The notes under the pieces were generated by a model. That model was not told where the DNA came from. It searched no databases and worked only from the letters and a program-made list of their open reading frames with translations. This document shows positions 1 through 6,578 of a stretch of 8,046 nucleotides of DNA, piece by piece. Position 1 is the first letter of the stretch. Each line of letters opens with the position of its first letter. Origin of the DNA: a bacterium (GTDB taxonomy: Bacteria; UBP14; UBA6098; B30-G16); NCBI GenBank assembly GCA_003645115.1, contig QNEG01000058.1, positions 1-8,046 on the forward strand. Direction: 5' to 3'. Made by a program: the position numbers and the translations under genes.

Positions 1-2277
1 GTTGTAATTATTCTGTATCGTTTCCATATGTGCTCTTATATTTTCCCAAGATATGTCATAATCGAATTTGGGAAATTGAATGTGGGGAATTTCTTCATAT
101 TTCTCCCTATAAAAACTCTCCAATATCTTATGAATCGCGTTGCCCAGTTCTATCATCGATAGTGTTTCCTCCAGCTTGGTCGGTTCTGCCTCACCGATAA
201 TTACTGAACAAAGATATTTAAATGGGCAGTTCGCATATTGCTCCAACTGACTGACAGATATACTTTTATCTCTATATTCCCAGAACGATGGAAATTTCAG
301 TTCTCTTTCTGGGGGAATCATATCTTGTAAAATTTCTTGCGCCTCGGCATATACTCGGTCAGAAATACCGGTCAAGTATCCTTGCAAATAAGTCGATAAT
401 GTAGTCCCGGTGGGAATATCTGCATTATCCTGAATACAAAACCGAAATATCTCATCTATGGGTTGCCCAGCAGATATATCCTCTTCGCCATCTTTGCGGG
501 GATAGGTAAGGTAAAAGCGTTTTGCCGACATCATACTCAATATCAATGATAAATTTTCCACCCAAATTTTATCGGAAACGAATGGAACAAATTCGTTATA
601 TTCCTGTTCTAAAATTGCGTTTTTTTTAGGATATGTGGGGAAATTATTTTTGCCGAATCCGATAAAGAAAGCCACTTCTGCTCGATTATCGCGAGATTCC
701 TCTACAGTAATCAATTTAATTCCGGACACATATTCATCCGAATTAAACGATGGCGGTCGGTATATATGCAACAGAACGGATAATAATTTCACACCATCTA
801 ATTTATGGAATTCACCATATCCTTCGGCTAATTGTTCGGCTTGCGAATACAATTCGTTCCATTGCTGTATATATAGTGCTCTTTTATTATTCGAGATTCC
901 AGCCAAAAAATCACTTTTAACACCCGCAGAATCCTCTATTCCACAATTGGATATAGAAGTAGCGATTTTATCGAGCAACTCGGTTAGTCGCTTCGGATTA
1001 TTAAATTCTTTTATACTATCCAATTCCTTTATCAAATTCCTTATTGGAGCAATTTCTACATTATTCCATTCCAACCAATTTTTCCGAGAATGAATTTTTC
1101 GGCGAATGCATTCCCTTTCGATTCTGAATAAATCGTCTCTATAGGGCAATCGAGATTTTATTATGGGGTGTTTCAGCAATTGGAACACCTCTTTTCTTCG
1201 CCAATCGGTGCGAAGCGCAGTCAATATTTTCTCCAAAAGTATTTGTATATAATTATTGCTGGAATATTTCTGCCCAGATGAAAATGGGATATTCGATTCT
1301 TGAAATTGCCAATTCAATAATGCCTCGTATCGTTCTGGACGAGGTGTTATCACATAAATGTTATGGGGAGAGATTTTATTTTCTATCATAATTATTTTAG
1401 CCATTTTCACCACAAATTCTACCTCACGCTGTGGGTCTGGAAGTTCCAGCAGCGCAAAATTCGGAATGTGCTTTCCATCGAACCGCAGTGCACGATGTGC
1501 TCGCTCGCTTTTACCAGATAATGCATCGGATAACCAATGTCCATCCGCAGATTGTGGAAATTTCAACTGGATACTAAAATCCATAGCGAGTTTCTCGATT
1601 ATCTCTCGCCATTGAACCGGAAAGAAATTAGCAGGCGACGAGTAATTTATTATAACTTCGAATTTATCGCTCAACCTTTTTATGAATTCTCGTTGAGGAA
1701 TAGTAAATTCCAGAAAATTGTGAAACACAATCTTTTCCTTACTGTGGAGTAGATTGGGGATATTTTTATTTTGCGAATTTAGATTATCATCCGACAAGAA
1801 ATCTGTTGCCTGTGTAAGTATATCTCCCTCGGTAAGATAGTTTTGTCGGGCGAGTTCCTCACGGAATTTTATATATAATGTTAGTGCATCTTTGGTCTGT
1901 TCATTCACTTTCGGGAATAGAGTTTCCACATCTGATTTTGTGAGTATTGCTGCCTCATCCAACACCACGAAAAGTTCCACCAGCGATTCCGCAATTCCGG
2001 TCTTCTGTTTCAATTCATCGAACTCGTTCAGATAATCGTATTGTAGCAGAACCCTGTGGACAATAGCGAATCGAGTGGGCGGTCTCAATTGTTTTTTCTG
2101 GGGGAATAACTCCAGTTGAATTCGTCCGATAAGTTCTCTCAATGAAATAGCATTCCATCCCAGGAATGCGGTATTTTCGGGCATATGTTCAAAAATCCTT
2201 TTTATATCGCTGCGGTAGGGGAATACCCATAACTGCGATTCGCTCAATTCGGGAATTTTTCCAAACTCGATTTTCAT
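1..2277 (-). CDS. AddB-like PD-(D/E)XK exonuclease/inactive helicase subunit, 3' end cut by window edge
   Basis: The frame is open without a stop from the ATG at 2277 to the left edge, giving 759 residues; the C-terminus lies outside. The best marker is SVSQLEQYANCPFKYL, with Cys at residue 684. This is the entry to the RecB/AddB-family nuclease domain, whose first cysteine anchors the Fe-S staple in AddB. LGNAIHKIL follows, with His at 716. Further back are DPQREVEFVV (about 281-290), LRTDWRRKEVFQLLKHPII, and a GFGKNNFP helicase-like element at 540-547. The N-terminus has VFPYRSD where AddB proteins carry the P-loop region, and I see no GxxxxGK[ST], so the helicase half is probably not an ATPase. 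The catalytic D...ExK and the last three cysteines would be beyond position 1. By analogy it would process DNA double-strand ends with an AddA partner, which may lie downstream. The start follows trmI by 10 bases and has no clear Shine-Dalgarno site. The family call is firm; AddB versus another RecB-like nuclease is less so. Confidence 0.85.
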   Translation of the reverse strand, partial: MKIEFGKIPELSESQLWVFPYRSDIKRIFEHMPENTAFLGWNAISLRELIGRIQLELFPQKKQLRPPTRFAIVHRVLLQYDYLNEFDELKQKTGIAESLVELFVVLDEAAILTKSDVETLFPKVNEQTKDALTLYIKFREELARQNYLTEGDILTQATDFLSDDNLNSQNKNIPNLLHSKEKIVFHNFLEFTIPQREFIKRLSDKFEVIINYSSPANFFPVQWREIIEKLAMDFSIQLKFPQSADGHWLSDALSGKSERAHRALRFDGKHIPNFALLELPDPQREVEFVVKMAKIIMIENKISPHNIYVITPRPERYEALLNWQFQESNIPFSSGQKYSSNNYIQILLEKILTALRTDWRRKEVFQLLKHPIIKSRLPYRDDLFRIERECIRRKIHSRKNWLEWNNVEIAPIRNLIKELDSIKEFNNPKRLTELLDKIATSISNCGIEDSAGVKSDFLAGISNNKRALYIQQWNELYSQAEQLAEGYGEFHKLDGVKLLSVLLHIYRPPSFNSDEYVSGIKLITVEESRDNRAEVAFFIGFGKNNFPTYPKKNAILEQEYNEFVPFVSDKIWVENLSLILSMMSAKRFYLTYPRKDGEEDISAGQPIDEIFRFCIQDNADIPTGTTLSTYLQGYLTGISDRVYAEAQEILQDMIPPERELKFPSFWEYRDKSISVSQLEQYANCPFKYLCSVIIGEAEPTKLEETLSMIELGNAIHKILESFYREKYEEIPHIQFPKFDYDISWENIRAHMETIQNNYN

Positions 2278-2287
2278 AATGAAATGG

Positions 2288-3073
2288 TCATAATTTACAT
2301 ATTTTTTTAGCAGAAATAATAAATACAGTATGCGCTACCATTCTATCCTTCGGGCGAAATCTTTCCGGCACGGGCTTGTAAAATCGAAGTAATGTCTCCG
2401 CAACCTCGATATCCGCAAAACCGGAGTTATGTTCTATAGCTTGCAGTAATCGAATAACCTGATTTGTAGTGGGCAATATAAATACTATTGGCGCACCCGG
2501 CGAAAGACTTTCCCATAATATTTCCACGAACTCCCAGGGTTGACGAATATCTATAAATATCGCATCGAATGGTGCACCTTCCACGCCATCCGCAATGTCC
2601 CTATTATATAGTTCGACATAATCCAATACATCTAATTCTTCTAAATTTTGCTTAGAAATTTCATAGAATCGTTTTTCTTTCTCATAACTAATTATCTTAC
2701 CATTTGGAGCTACCGCATTTGCCAGTAGTGCGGTCATTGCGCCGGAACCTGAACCACATTCGAATATTCTCATTCCACTGCGAACATCCAGCGATAGCAA
2801 AATATATCCTGCATCCTTTGGATAAACAATTTGAGTGGTGCGTTTTATTCCTTTCATAATTCTGTCATATACAGTCGGTTGCAGGACTGCGAACTTTGCG
2901 CCGAGATGTGTGCTAATCACACTTCCAAATTCTTTGTCTAACAATTCGGCAAGATTTATCGAACCATCTTTGGTGGCAAATTTATTATTACTAACCTGGA
3001 CTAAATATTGCCTGGATGAGTCTTTCAGGTCTATCAATAGAACTGTGGAGTTTTTGGTAATTTTGTTATCCAT
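2288..3073 (-). CDS. trmI: tRNA (adenine-N1-)-methyltransferase, TrmI family (m1A58)
   Basis: The 261-residue protein has the TrmI/GCD14 layout. A small N-terminal beta-rich domain (about 1-75) is followed by RTTQIVYPKD (78-87) and a class I SAM-dependent methyltransferase fold. The SAM loop is ECGSGSGAM (105-113), and the acidic ribose-binding residue is in SYEK (E131). RDI follows at 158-160, then IDIRQPWE (174-181), whose Asp175 sits where the family has its catalytic Asp. PTTNQV (201-206) and VAHTVFI (246-252) are further family signatures. TrmI transfers a methyl group to N1 of A58 in the T-loop of tRNAs, which stabilises the tertiary fold; bacterial enzymes are usually homotetramers. 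The length is normal and nothing looks broken. The ATG lies 6 bases after the thiC stop, and the AddB-like gene begins 10 bases after its own stop, so it sits in the middle of an operon. Its ribosome-binding site is weak (A-rich only), consistent with coupling to thiC translation. Confidence 0.93.
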   Translation of the reverse strand: MDNKITKNSTVLLIDLKDSSRQYLVQVSNNKFATKDGSINLAELLDKEFGSVISTHLGAKFAVLQPTVYDRIMKGIKRTTQIVYPKDAGYILLSLDVRSGMRIFECGSGSGAMTALLANAVAPNGKIISYEKEKRFYEISKQNLEELDVLDYVELYNRDIADGVEGAPFDAIFIDIRQPWEFVEILWESLSPGAPIVFILPTTNQVIRLLQAIEHNSGFADIEVAETLLRFYKPVPERFRPKDRMVAHTVFIISAKKICKL

Positions 3074-3079
3074 CGCGAA

Positions 3080-4384
3080 TTATTTTTTCTTTTTTGGCAA
3101 TGCCTCGCGAACAGCTTTAAGAGCACAATATTCTCCACACATAGTGCATACATCCTCATCGGTAGGTGGATATTGCTTTCTTATTTTTTCTGCTTTTTCT
3201 GGGTCAATGGATAATTGCACCTGTTTTTCCCAGTCCAGGTTATATCTGGCTTCAGAAATATTTCTATCCCATTCATCGGCATTGGGGACCCCCCGAGCGA
3301 TATCAGCAGCGTGAGCAGCGATTCTGGTGATAATTACACCCTCACGGACAGCGGATACATCGGGCAATGAAAGATGTTCAGTTCGAGTGACATAGCAAAG
3401 GAAATCGGCGCCGAAATAAGCTGCCCAGGCTCCTCCGATAGCAGATGTAATATGGTCGTATGCGGGAGCTATATCGGTGACCACTGGACCGAGCACATAA
3501 AATGGTGCATTCCTGCAAATCGATTTCTGGATTTTCATATTGGTCTCTATTTGGTGAATTGGAATATGTCCAGGACCCTCTACCATAGCCTGAACTCCGG
3601 CATCTCTGGCTCTATCTACTAATTCTCCCAGCACAATTAATTCCTCGATTTGCGGTTTATCGGTAGCATCGGCGATAGCGCCCGGGCGCATTCCATCGCC
3701 CAAGGACAAAGTAATCTCATATTTTCTGGCGATTTCCAGTAATCGGTCATAATATTCATATAGCGGATTCTCTTTCTGGTGATATAATATCCATTGAATC
3801 AGAAAAGAACCACCTCGACTAACCACATTCATCACTCTATCGCTTTGGATAAGCAATTCTACCGTGCGAGCAGTCACACCAGCGTGGACAGTCATAAAAT
3901 CGACACCCTGTTTGGCTTGATTTTCTATGGTCTGGAAAATATCATCTGGGGACATTTTCACCACTGGATTATCTGCATTGCGTAATTTTACTGCGGTTTC
4001 GTAAATAGGCACCGTGCCTATGGGGACTGGACTGGTAGAAATTATTTCCTTGCGCACACTGGCGATATCGCCGCCGGTGGATAAATCCATAACAGTATGT
4101 GCTCCAGCTCGCACTGCCGCATCTAATTTCATCAATTCTAACCGAACATCCTGAATATCTTCGGATGTGCCGATATTAGCATTCACCTTAACACTCAATC
4201 CTTTCCCGATACCTATGGATTTTACATCTCTGGGGCGAACACGATTTTTAGGTATCACAATAGTTCCCTCGGCGACACCCTGCATTATTTCCGATGTCTC
4301 CAATTTTTCATATTCGGCGACATCTTTAAATTCCTGTCTGATTTCGCCGGATTGTGCATATTCCATCAGTGTTTTTTGTGACAT
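3080..4384 (-). CDS. thiC: phosphomethylpyrimidine synthase ThiC (HMP-P synthase)
   Basis: ThiC is a radical SAM enzyme that rearranges aminoimidazole ribotide to hydroxymethylpyrimidine phosphate, the pyrimidine half of thiamin. At 434 residues this is the short form without the long N-terminal extension of proteobacterial and plant enzymes. Visible family motifs are NANIGTS (69-74 region), DLSTGGD (100-106), GTVPIYE, HAGVT (167-171), SRGGSF, GDGMRPG (229-235) and LGPVVTDIAPAYDH (from about 298). Likely metal-binding histidines are in EGPGH (H273) and TEHLSLP (H337). The C-terminal cluster motif is CTMCGEYC (C413, C416, C420). Its spacing is CX2CX3C, one residue shorter than the CX2CX4C of the long form; I recall this as normal for short ThiC. 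An ATG lies four codons further up at 4396, but GGGAGGA falls between the two ATGs, so the start at 4384 is preferred. No other thi gene is in the window. It heads a cluster with trmI and the AddB-like gene. Confidence 0.97.
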   Translation of the reverse strand: MSQKTLMEYAQSGEIRQEFKDVAEYEKLETSEIMQGVAEGTIVIPKNRVRPRDVKSIGIGKGLSVKVNANIGTSEDIQDVRLELMKLDAAVRAGAHTVMDLSTGGDIASVRKEIISTSPVPIGTVPIYETAVKLRNADNPVVKMSPDDIFQTIENQAKQGVDFMTVHAGVTARTVELLIQSDRVMNVVSRGGSFLIQWILYHQKENPLYEYYDRLLEIARKYEITLSLGDGMRPGAIADATDKPQIEELIVLGELVDRARDAGVQAMVEGPGHIPIHQIETNMKIQKSICRNAPFYVLGPVVTDIAPAYDHITSAIGGAWAAYFGADFLCYVTRTEHLSLPDVSAVREGVIITRIAAHAADIARGVPNADEWDRNISEARYNLDWEKQVQLSIDPEKAEKIRKQYPPTDEDVCTMCGEYCALKAVREALPKKKK

Positions 4385-4387
4385 TAT

Positions 4388-4394
4388 TCCTCCC
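4388..4394 (-). promoter_or_regulatory. thiC ribosome-binding site that decides the start
   Basis: On the minus strand GGGAGGA lies four bases before the ATG at 4384 and overlaps the G of the upstream ATG at 4396. The upstream ATG is preceded only by AT-rich sequence with no Shine-Dalgarno match. Initiation at 4384 is therefore the better reading, although the four-base spacer is on the short side. Confidence 0.7.
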
Positions 4395-4408
4395 ATAATT
4401 TATGTTTT

Positions 4409-4438
4409 GTAATATCTGACAAAAATCCCAAAAGGCAA
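4409..4438 (-). promoter_or_regulatory. possible thiC operon promoter
   Basis: On the minus strand TTGCCT (4438-4433) and TATTAC (4414-4409) are 18 bases apart, each matching four of six sigma70 consensus bases. Initiation near 4402 would leave a leader of only about 20 bases. That is too short for a TPP riboswitch, and I find no thi-box elements between the tRNA promoter and thiC. This is a weak call made by eye in AT-rich DNA. Confidence 0.25.
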
Positions 4439-4500
4439 GATTTATTTAAATTCTATTTCGATTAAGATTTCTCTTTCACAAGTGTCCTTATGAAAATTGC

Positions 4501-4528
4501 TTGACAAACCAAGACATCCTAATATTTT
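4501..4528 (+). promoter_or_regulatory. sigma70-type promoter of tRNA-Glu
   Basis: A perfect -35 box TTGACA (4501-4506) is followed, after 16 bases, by TATTTT (4523-4528) as the -10 element. The expected initiation point, near 4535, is about five bases before the tRNA 5' end. The position fits a dedicated tRNA promoter that diverges from thiC. Confidence 0.6.
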
Positions 4529-4539
4529 AGGTTTTCAAT

Positions 4540-4613
4540 GGCGGTATCGTCTAGCCCGGTAAGGACATAGCCCTCTCAAGGCTAAGACACGGGTTCAAAT
4601 CCCGTTACCGCTA
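4540..4613 (+). tRNA. tRNA-Glu (anticodon CTC)
   Basis: A full cloverleaf can be folded. The acceptor is GGCGGTA (4540-4546) with TACCGCT (4606-4612), closing with G-U at pair 1:72. The D stem is GTCT/GGAC. The anticodon stem TAGCC/GGCTA holds the loop CTCTCAA, and the CTC anticodon at 4575-4577 reads GAG (Glu). A four-base variable region and the T arm ACGGG-TTCAAAT-CCCGT complete it. The discriminator base is A (4613) and CCA is not encoded, so it must be added by the CCA-adding enzyme. A T-rich run (TATTTTTATTTTAG) follows without a clear hairpin. The 119 bases from here to the NTase stop hold no other feature I can support. I see no repeat of the tRNA 3' end in the window, so there is no sign of an integration event. 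Confidence 0.95.
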
Positions 4614-4732
4614 TTTTTATTTTAGTTTATTTACTTAATCTTACTTAATAATTTAGTATCCCATTTAGAATATAGGCTTAATCCCGATATACAAACACAA
4701 TTCGAGCGAAGTGAGAATGATGCGTATGCTAT

Positions 4733-5302
4733 CTATAATATTATTTCCGCTTCATTTTTCAACCGTTTCCATAATGATTCGATTTCTAATTCCCTTACCC
4801 AATATTCTATATAATCTATGTCCAATCTGCCATATTGGACTTCGTAAATTCGTAATGCATCGGTAAATTGTTTTTCACTTCCTCCAGAAATTTTTGCCCA
4901 TCTCAATTTAGCTAATATTGTGTCTTCGGGGCTGGAGACTTGCATTTTCATTCCCATAAATTCCTCACTATGCCGGCGTGAAAATCTCGATTTGTCAAAT
5001 GGTTCTTCGGTCAATATCCAGAAATCTACTTTGCTCCCCGCCTTTAAGTCGATTAGATTGAACATAGTTCGTTTCTCAATGGCATCGAAAATACTTTCCT
5101 TGTCTAAATAAAAATCAACTGGTGGAAAAGCCTCAACTAATTCGTCAACCTGTGAATTTTGAATAGCGATAACTACATCTATATCATAGGTAGATCTCGG
5201 TTCTCCCTGTAAACTCGAGACCAAAGAACCGGTGAGCATATATTGAATTCCAGTTTGCTCGAGTGTTTGAATAACTTTATTTAATAATTCCTGTTGTGAC
5301 AC
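4733..5302 (-). CDS. minimal nucleotidyltransferase-fold protein (MNT/DUF6036-like), function unknown
   Basis: This 189-residue protein shows the pol-beta-type nucleotidyltransferase core. TGSLVSSLQGEPRSTYDIDVVI (from about residue 24) contains the GS pair (25-26) and the DxD metal ligands (D40, D42). KVDFWI carries a third acid (D93). SPEDTILAKLRW (124-135) is the helix typical of the DUF6036/AbiEii-like group. All three catalytic acids are present, so transfer of a nucleotide to protein, RNA or a small molecule is plausible; the substrate cannot be read from the sequence. The start codon is GTG at 5302, inside the last codons of the upstream small gene (22-base overlap). The only Shine-Dalgarno-like GGAG is 11 bases away, so translational coupling is likely. 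Relatives act as antitoxins in MNT-HEPN pairs or as toxins in AbiE, but the partner here is neither a typical HEPN protein nor AbiEi. There is no transmembrane segment and no sign of damage. Confidence 0.8.
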   Translation of the reverse strand: MSQQELLNKVIQTLEQTGIQYMLTGSLVSSLQGEPRSTYDIDVVIAIQNSQVDELVEAFPPVDFYLDKESIFDAIEKRTMFNLIDLKAGSKVDFWILTEEPFDKSRFSRRHSEEFMGMKMQVSSPEDTILAKLRWAKISGGSEKQFTDALRIYEVQYGRLDIDYIEYWVRELEIESLWKRLKNEAEIIL

Positions 5303-5496
5303 TTGTCGAGACGCTCCAGCAATATTTTTTTGAACTCTTCTTCCGAAATGTCCGGAAACCTTTTATGCAATCCATATATGAATAATTGTCTGGTAAATTC
5401 GGATAACTGGAATGCCTTAAGTAATCTTTGTTCAGGCGACATCTTGCGAAGCACTTGAATGTATATTCTGTGATTTGGACAGAGTTTGATATTCAT
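5281..5496 (-). CDS. small conserved protein ending in HNRNY, partner of the NTase gene
   Basis: I recognise no function. From the ATG at 5496 it encodes 71 residues: a basic N-terminus, then LRKMSPEQRLLKAFQLSEF (from about 16), GLHKRFPDISEEEF (42-55) and a C-terminal ERLDKCHNRNY. From memory, small proteins of this pattern occur directly before nucleotidyltransferase genes in many environmental bacteria; this is unverified. The gene overlaps the NTase start by 22 bases in another frame. Three starts are possible. ATG 5526 would lie just upstream of the transcription start predicted from the promoter at 5530-5558. ATG 5442 would remove the IQVLRK segment that looks like part of the conserved region. 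None has a good Shine-Dalgarno site. The protein looks helical and charged, with no membrane segment. RLDKCH formally matches the HEPN Rx4-6H pattern, but the protein is far shorter than a HEPN domain. Confidence 0.65.
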   Translation of the reverse strand: MNIKLCPNHRIYIQVLRKMSPEQRLLKAFQLSEFTRQLFIYGLHKRFPDISEEEFKKILLERLDKCHNRNY

Positions 5497-5529
5497 AATA
5501 GTATTGAAACTAATATTTACCTGCATATA

Positions 5530-5558
5530 ATATTATTTATAGCGGTGCGAGTTGTCAA
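5530..5558 (-). promoter_or_regulatory. promoter of the small-protein/NTase module
   Basis: On the minus strand a perfect TTGACA (5558-5553) is followed after 17 bases by TAATAT (5535-5530). Initiation would fall near 5523, just past the ATG at 5526. This argues that translation begins at 5496 or 5442 and that the pair is transcribed on its own rather than by read-through from phoU, which is closed by its own terminator. Confidence 0.5.
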
Positions 5559-5806
5559 GGAAAAGTTTTCGTTCTCACTGTTCCAAGGTGAAACACTCTG
5601 CGTTTATAGGGTGTAGGTGGTCAATCAGTGAAAATGTGTTTAATTCACTAAATCTCGATTAGTTGGTGTCGCTTGTATTTCTGGTGCGGGGGTAAACGCA
5701 TTCTTTAGGTTGCGAAATCACAAATCGCCATAGATGAACCCAGCTGGAAAAATGTTATTCTTTTTGGCGTCCCGACCGGTCGGGATATCCCTATATGAAA
5801 TATTGC
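5559..5806. other. intergenic stretch without a supported gene
   Basis: Between the module promoter and the phoU-side terminator I find no open frame with a credible protein, no RNA cloverleaf and no mobile-element ends. The visible structures are the 16-bp palindrome at 5770-5785 and a weak AGTGAA/TTCACT inverted repeat near 5626-5649, with an 11-base loop and no T-run. The composition is a little more mixed than in the flanking genes. Confidence 0.6.
5770..5785. repeat. perfect 16-bp palindrome
   Basis: TCCCGACCGGTCGGGA reads the same on both strands with no central loop, and it is strikingly G+C-rich for this AT-rich gap. No T-run follows it on either strand, so it is not a standard terminator. 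It could be a dispersed genome-wide repeat, a dimeric protein-binding site or a cruciform. Only one copy is in the window. Confidence 0.6.
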
Positions 5807-5836
5807 AAATAAAAGGGCAGACAAATAGGACTGCCC
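5807..5836 (-). terminator. intrinsic terminator after the phoU-like gene
   Basis: Read on the minus strand, GGGCAG (5836-5831) pairs with CTGCCC (5820-5815) across a 10-base loop and is followed directly by TTTTATTT (5814-5807). Its position about 30 bases past the phoU-like stop closes the phosphate-uptake operon and separates it from the next module. Confidence 0.8.
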
Positions 5837-5867
5837 ACACTTTTATTCCTCTGCTGAAAGACGATAT

Positions 5868-6557
5868 TCAACCCGAGTATTCCTTATAACTTTCAGGTTT
5901 ATAACCGATTCTGTCGAAAGGGTTCACCACAGAACTGGCGATATTTTTCAGGTGAGCACTAATCCTTTTGAAATATCTTGCGGCTAAAGCCACCATTACT
6001 TCCTGATTCGGGGCATAATTTTCTGCTGCCGCTGGAGTGCGAATCAATGCTGCGATTATCTCTTCGCAATCCTTTGAGTTTATAATGTGGGACTCCATAA
6101 CTCGACGACCAGCTTCCACATCAGCCTGACCGAACGATGATATAGTATCATCGAACATTTTTGTAATATTAGAATGAATATTTTTCAAGCGAGCGAGTAT
6201 AGAAGTTTCATCCAGCGAGGAACCGTATAATTCCCATAGTTCGGTAAAATTTTTCGCATAATCACCGATTCGTTCGATATCCACTGTAATGGTGGTCAAT
6301 ACCAAAGCTGCGGTAGTATCCTGCTGTGGAGAAATGGAAAGATGCTCCAATACTTTCCGTCGTATCTGAACTTCATAGGTATTTATTTGCTGATCCATAT
6401 CGTAAATTTGTTGAGGATTTATGGGGTGAAAATGCTCCAGTGGAGAAACTGCTTTCTCATACAATGCTTTAGCTAATTCCAGCATCTTAACTGCATCCTT
6501 AAGTGCCTGATGCAGTAAATCCTCCTTATGCCACAACTCAAATAATTTCTTGAACAT
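5868..6557 (-). CDS. PhoU-domain protein, partner of the Na/Pi cotransporter
   Basis: This 229-residue, all-helical protein carries two PhoU-type repeats. The first ends in TVDIERIGDYAKNFTEL (about 91-107), matching the PhoU signature with its conserved E/R/D metal-cluster residues. The second has AARYFKRISAHLKNIASSVVNP (from 192), the equivalent helix where the acidic residue is partly replaced (FKRISAH). PhoU domains form three-helix bundles that bind Fe or Zn clusters and tune phosphate uptake at the membrane. In many bacteria a PhoU domain is fused to the C-terminus of the Na/Pi transporter; here it is a separate gene 21 bases downstream. It has a strong ribosome-binding site (AGGAGG, eight bases before the ATG). 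No PstSCAB or PhoR/PhoB gene is nearby, so it should be regarded as a transporter-associated PhoU-like protein, not as the Pst-linked phoU. A terminator follows. Confidence 0.88.
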   Translation of the reverse strand: MFKKLFELWHKEDLLHQALKDAVKMLELAKALYEKAVSPLEHFHPINPQQIYDMDQQINTYEVQIRRKVLEHLSISPQQDTTAALVLTTITVDIERIGDYAKNFTELWELYGSSLDETSILARLKNIHSNITKMFDDTISSFGQADVEAGRRVMESHIINSKDCEEIIAALIRTPAAAENYAPNQEVMVALAARYFKRISAHLKNIASSVVNPFDRIGYKPESYKEYSG

Positions 6558-6578
6558 AACTTCATCCTCCTGTTTTCT

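Noticed and set aside
635..1093. 152-codon plus-strand open frame
   Set aside because: It lies wholly inside the AddB-like gene on the other strand, resembles no family, has no ribosome-binding site, and is a shadow frame. The frames at 1358-1615 and 1537-1752 are the same case.
2835..3314. 159-codon plus-strand open frame across trmI and thiC
   Set aside because: It is antisense to two strongly supported genes, with a Ser/Phe-rich composition typical of an antisense shadow.
3080..4384. ThiC with a damaged Fe-S motif because the spacing is CX2CX3C
   Set aside because: All three cysteines are present and the protein is otherwise intact; I recall this shorter spacing as usual in the short ThiC class.
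4540..4613. tRNA-Glu as an integration site for a mobile island
   Set aside because: No repeat of the tRNA 3' end, no integrase and no mobile gene is present in the window.
4690..4725. GAGCGAAGTGAGAATG-like stretch as a repeat or small RNA
   Set aside because: Only a four-base pairing can be drawn, there is no promoter, and no second copy occurs in the window.
4733..5526. Classical MNT-HEPN toxin-antitoxin pair
   Set aside because: The small protein contains an RLDKCH string that formally fits Rx4-6H, but it is about half the length of a HEPN domain and the motif sits in the last ten residues rather than between helices. I keep it only as an unknown pair.
5626..5649. AGTGAA/TTCACT inverted repeat as terminator
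   Set aside because: Six weak base pairs, an 11-base loop and no T-run; likely chance.
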